63,933 bases of DNA, from positions 1-63,933 of the forward strand of contig CAJQON010000005.1 in assembly GCA_905479995.1 (NCBI GenBank). The letters run 5' to 3'. Position numbers and translations under genes: made by a program. Under the pieces are notes generated by a model. It searched no databases. It was not told the origin of the DNA and was given only the letters and a program-made list of their open reading frames with translations. The DNA is from an uncultured Flavobacteriales bacterium. GTDB lineage: Bacteria; Bacteroidota; Bacteroidia; Flavobacteriales_E; Vicingaceae. Positions 63,082-63,933 of the stretch are shown piece after piece (position 1 is the stretch's first letter; each line of letters begins with the position of its first letter).

Positions 63082-63933
63082 ATGAAAGTCCTTATATACG
63101 GTAGAGTTTCAACAATTTCTCAGGATGTCACTAGACAAATAGAAGAGTTATCTGACTATTGTGAATCTCAAAATCTTGAAGTAGTCAAAATATTTACCGA
63201 AACAATCTCAGGAACAAAAACTCGTAAACAACGAAAAGAGATAAATCAACTACTTGAATATGTTTCTAAAAATAAAGAGATAAAAGGGATATTGATTTGG
63301 GAACTATCTCGTCTTGGTCGAAACACTCTTGATGTGTTAAACACTATAAACGAGTTAACATCTAGGAGGATTTGGGTCTATTCGAAAAAAGAGAATCTTT
63401 ATACATTAAATCAAGATGGTACAGAAGATCCAACGACTAAATTAACCTTGACAATTCTAAGTGGTGTATCCACATTAGAAAGAGAAACAACTGTAAGTAG
63501 GTCAATTTCAGGTTTAAGAAAAACTGTTATGGATGGAAATTGGGTTGGAGGAAAATTCCTTCCCTATGGATATAAACGACAAGACAAAAAACTTATAATT
63601 GACGAGGAAGAAAGTGAAGTCATTAAATTGATTTTTAAACTATATCTCGAAGGGAATGGTACTAAGAAAATTTCAAATGAATTGAACAAACTTAAAATAT
63701 CAACTCGTTATAACAAATCTGTTTCTTCTGTTATCATAAATGATATAGAAAAGAAAGGAGTTGACTTCACTTGGAAAGATGGTACCGTTTATAGTATACT
63801 TACTAACCCAGTATACATTGGGAATAAGATTGGTAAAGGAACAATTGAAGGGTTAAAAATATTTTCACCTAGAATTATTAGTGATGAAGATTTTAAATTA
63901 GTTCAAACTAAATTGAAAAATTCTACTACAAAA
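63082..63933 (+). CDS. Large serine recombinase (integrase), 3' end outside window
   Basis: 284 codons are visible from ATG 63082 to the last base, with no stop. The N-terminal resolvase domain has the catalytic serine in YGRVSTISQD (Ser10), and the conserved LSRLGRNTLD (about 75-84) and LERETTVSRS region (about 133-142). A recombinase domain follows (GKFLPYGYKR, ESEVIKLIFKLYLEGNGTKKIS, VYSILTNPVYIGN), the hallmark of large serine recombinases that integrate phages or mobile islands. It is absent from normal comM neighbourhoods and is oriented away from the junction. Confidence 0.93.
   Translation, partial: MKVLIYGRVSTISQDVTRQIEELSDYCESQNLEVVKIFTETISGTKTRKQRKEINQLLEYVSKNKEIKGILIWELSRLGRNTLDVLNTINELTSRRIWVYSKKENLYTLNQDGTEDPTTKLTLTILSGVSTLERETTVSRSISGLRKTVMDGNWVGGKFLPYGYKRQDKKLIIDEEESEVIKLIFKLYLEGNGTKKISNELNKLKISTRYNKSVSSVIINDIEKKGVDFTWKDGTVYSILTNPVYIGNKIGKGTIEGLKIFSPRIISDEDFKLVQTKLKNSTTK

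Larger units (their letters stand above)
63019..63933. mobile_element. Left edge of an element integrated in comM
   Basis: Everything right of about 63019 is foreign to comM: a short AT-rich leader with a promoter and then a large serine recombinase reading away from the junction. An integrase gene next to the attachment site is the usual layout of serine-recombinase elements. The far end and the missing comM half lie outside the window. Confidence 0.75.

Overview
The window looks like a chromosomal segment of a member of Bacteroidota, most likely in or near Flavobacteriales. It is AT-rich and lacks clear Shine-Dalgarno sites. Several promoters fit the Bacteroidota pattern (TTG, about 19 nt, TAnnTTTG). 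Many secreted proteins end in type IX secretion (T9SS) sorting domains, and there is a giant SprB-type adhesin followed by a PorP/SprF partner. SecA is the long Bacteroidota form, and the purH-mreBCD-mrdA-rodA order and a monomeric isocitrate dehydrogenase also fit. No rRNA, tRNA or CRISPR array was seen.

Layout. 1-1.6 kb: the 3' end of a UbiD-like decarboxylase, a 50-residue Cys-rich protein, a truncated haemoglobin and a DUF1801 protein. 1.7-6.3 kb: a thiamine uptake locus with a TonB receptor behind a TPP riboswitch, a PnuC/PnuT permease, a NadR-like kinase, a thiamine-binding protein and a Cys-rich lipoprotein. 6.4-15.4 kb: T9SS cargo, icd, rpmB, a secreted aminopeptidase P, recQ and kdsD. 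15.4-22.8 kb: the rod-shape and elongasome operon with purH. 23-27.1 kb: DUF4286, a vWA-like secreted protein, a biotinyl carrier protein and an esterase.

27.2-38.7 kb: a 3490-residue adhesin with about 38 SprB-like repeats, and its PorP/SprF partner. 38.7-50.5 kb: a large beta-barrel protein, a peptide-binding lipoprotein, a TPR-HTH regulator and two T9SS proteins. Those two are followed by repeated two-hairpin RNA-like modules whose first loop carries GTAGTAGT. 50.8-60.6 kb: ctaB and DUF420, secA, two PagL-like lipid A deacylase paralogues that seem to start at ATT and ATC codons, a PlsC-type acyltransferase and an outer-membrane protein.

60.6-63.9 kb is a rearranged edge. Two divergent T9SS genes have both lost their 5' ends at about 61.43 kb. 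The Mg-chelatase-like gene comM/yifB is cut at about 63.02 kb by an element whose first gene is a large serine recombinase, which runs off the window.

Best leads: (1) the comM insertion; (2) the GTAGTAGT hairpin family; (3) the paired near-cognate start codons; (4) a NadR-like kinase as a candidate thiamine-trapping enzyme; (5) the higher-order repeat structure of the adhesin; (6) paired palindromes at activator-like positions before the LamG gene.
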